Assembly: GCA_942491115.1 (NCBI GenBank)
Contig: CALNZV010000007.1
Location: forward strand, 620,001-684,000
Direction of reading: 5' to 3'
DNA from: CALNZV01 sp942491115
Lineage (GTDB): Bacteria; Desulfobacterota; Desulfobacteria; Desulfobacterales; UBA5852
Length of the DNA stretch: 64,000 bases
How positions within the stretch are numbered: the stretch's first letter is position 1; the number at the start of each line of letters is the position of its first letter. The position numbers were made by a program, and so were the translations under genes. Of this stretch, positions 62,699-64,000 are shown piece after piece. The notes beneath the pieces were generated by a model. The model saw only the letters and a list, made by a program, of their open reading frames with translations. It searched no databases and was not told the DNA's origin.

Positions 62699-64000
62699 GT
62701 GATTCATCTGCTGAAACATCTGGCCTTCAGGCTCTGGTTCGCCGTTTTCGGAAGCAGTCTGATCAGTCTCTGGCTGCTCTCCAAGCTGGGACCGTTCATC
62801 TCTTTGTGGGTGCCGGTCGCTGTCGTTTTGTCGGCGGCCTTGATCCTCCTCTGGATTGGGGGGCGGCTCTCCGATCCCATCGGTTTGTCGTTGCTGCGTC
62901 CCTATGTCTCAGGCGCCGGGATTTGGGAGCGAAAGGGAATGGGGGAAAAGGCTGCCGACCAGTACGCCAAAGCCATAGCAATGACAGACAGTTTTCTGCT
63001 GACCCCAGCCACCCGCCGAAGGATCCTCCCCGACCTTATCGGGCGCATGGCCAGATTCTATCTGGCGGCGCCGGATGCGCCGCCCCAGACCCACCGCATT
63101 GCGAAGGCGTATTTGGGGATGAAGCCCGACGACGAGGCGTTCGCCAGGGCATGGTTAGACCGGCTCGAGGCCATTGGGGCACTTCATTTGGTGTCCGATG
63201 ACGAGGTGTCCCGAATCGGCAATGCCCATCCCCGGAACCCTCAGATCCAGGAATCCCTGTCGCGACGTTGTTTGAAGGACCGGAGGACCGATTTTTTGGC
63301 CCTCCACACCTACCGGCGTCTTATCGAAGCCAAAGAAGCCGTTCCCCCGGAAATGATCGATCAACTCGCCCAGCTTTTTCTGGAAGAGGGGCGGGCCGAC
63401 GAATGGGCCCTAAGGGTTTATCTTCAGGCGGCCGGCGACACATCCGTCCCCGAATCCTTGGTCCGAGGCATCGCGGCATGCCGCCGGTGGCTGATGGAAA
63501 CCCCGCGGAATCGCCCGTTGCTCCATGCAGCCGACCGACATCTGTCCGATCGGAGCGAGGCCGACCTGATTCGGATGTCAGCTGGTTTTCTGCCACCGGG
63601 AGCACTGGATACGCCGGCACCGGTCCATCCCGACGGGCGAGACCAACAGGCGACGCCTCGAATCAAAGCGGTCGGCCTCCGGTTGGAAAAAATGGCAGGC
63701 AGGGCCACTGGAGTCATCAGCCGAACCACCGACGCTTTCGGACACAAGATGGGATCGCCACCGACACTAAACTGGCTGCGATGGGGTTTCGGGGCCGCCC
63801 TCACGGTGTCTGCCGTCGTCCTTCTCATCAATACGGCCGGCTACCTGCGTCCGGTGCATCAAGAGCCCCCCCCCGAAGTGACGGCACCCCCGGCCCCGCA
63901 AAAGCCGACGCCCTTTACCCTCCAGGTGGCGGCATACCTCAAATCCGATTATGCCAACGCCTATGTGGATGAACTGAAGGGACGACAACTGGATGCTTTT
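62699..64000 (+). CDS. SPOR-domain membrane protein (3' end outside window)
   Basis: An open frame of 434 codons running off the right edge. It starts with two hydrophobic helices (VFGSSLISLWLLSKLG region and LWVPVAVVLSAALILLWIGG), then a helical repeat-like cytoplasmic region (GEKAADQYAKAIAM, YRRLIEAKEAVPPEMIDQLAQLFLEEG), a third helix (FGAALTVSAVVLLINTAG), a Pro-rich linker, and the beginning of a SPOR domain (FTLQVAAYLKSDYANAYVDEL). SPOR domains bind denuded glycan at division sites. The GTG start is uncertain, with AAGGA 13 bases upstream. It was translated by hand from the sequence. Confidence 0.75.
   Translation, partial: MIHLLKHLAFRLWFAVFGSSLISLWLLSKLGPFISLWVPVAVVLSAALILLWIGGRLSDPIGLSLLRPYVSGAGIWERKGMGEKAADQYAKAIAMTDSFLLTPATRRRILPDLIGRMARFYLAAPDAPPQTHRIAKAYLGMKPDDEAFARAWLDRLEAIGALHLVSDDEVSRIGNAHPRNPQIQESLSRRCLKDRRTDFLALHTYRRLIEAKEAVPPEMIDQLAQLFLEEGRADEWALRVYLQAAGDTSVPESLVRGIAACRRWLMETPRNRPLLHAADRHLSDRSEADLIRMSAGFLPPGALDTPAPVHPDGRDQQATPRIKAVGLRLEKMAGRATGVISRTTDAFGHKMGSPPTLNWLRWGFGAALTVSAVVLLINTAGYLRPVHQEPPPEVTAPPAPQKPTPFTLQVAAYLKSDYANAYVDELKGRQLDAF

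Noticed and set aside
1..64000. CRISPR array, prophage, insertion sequence or defence island
   Set aside because: I saw no regularly spaced repeats, transposase, integrase or phage structural genes on either strand.

Overview
The window looks like a chromosomal segment of a Gram-negative, anaerobic, probably sulfate-reducing member of Desulfobacterota (Desulfobacterales-like). The main reasons are a complete QrcABCD menaquinone reductase operon, a System II (ResB/CcsB) cytochrome c assembly pair, a selenocysteine-containing SelD, an NDP-forming acyl-CoA synthetase, and Gram-negative envelope genes (lytic transglycosylase, PpiD, class A PBPs, lipoprotein, SPOR protein). The species assignment is inference; no rRNA is present. 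The only RNA gene seen is tRNA-Ala(GGC).

Layout. 1-7.1 kb: a MltD-type lytic transglycosylase cut by the left edge, a small membrane protein, a TIGR02757 protein coupled to ComEC, and MurA. 7.3-15.4 kb (minus strand): the energy block ccsA-type/resB followed by qrcA-qrcB-qrcC-qrcD and a 54-codon His-tailed membrane protein that is too short for ordinary gene calling. 15.4-24.1 kb: M16 peptidase, Lys/Ala-rich histone-H1-like protein, UvrD-type helicase, zinc-ribbon membrane protein, PpiD chaperone, tRNA-Ala. 24.3-32.8 kb: large hybrid sensor kinase divergent from an NDP-forming acyl-CoA synthetase with swapped domain order, gamma-carbonic anhydrase, a dihydrolipoamide-dehydrogenase-like flavoprotein without its redox cysteines, and a decayed AMP-forming acyl-CoA synthetase. 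32.8-43.3 kb: TPR lipoprotein coupled to PBP1b, MFS permease, L-cysteine desulfidase, UspA, ferritin, patatin, a VOC protein and an orphan membrane sensor. 43.3-46.9 kb: loosely packed accessory genes (PhzF, cupin, SRPBCC, phosphodiesterase). 47-53.8 kb: MurB, a B12/radical-SAM protein, a LysA-like decarboxylase with a strong AT-rich promoter, a HAD-AIR-synthase fusion, and TetR. 54.2-64 kb: a free-standing Thr-tRNA editing domain, Sec-SelD, a double-HTH protein, PepT, MFS, and a PBP1a operon ending in a SPOR-domain protein cut by the right edge.

How the genes fit together: ResB/CcsB would supply the haem attachment needed by the multihaem QrcA, and Qrc moves electrons from periplasmic cytochrome c3 to menaquinone. 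Two independent class A PBP operons each carry a translationally coupled accessory protein. The best-supported item that simple ORF calling misses is the selenocysteine codon in selD, with a clear bacterial SECIS hairpin 11 nt downstream. The redox-dead flavoprotein, the HAD-AIRS fusion, the PBP partner proteins and the His-tailed Qrc-linked miniprotein are the main candidates for undescribed biology. I saw no CRISPR array, prophage, insertion sequence or defence island.
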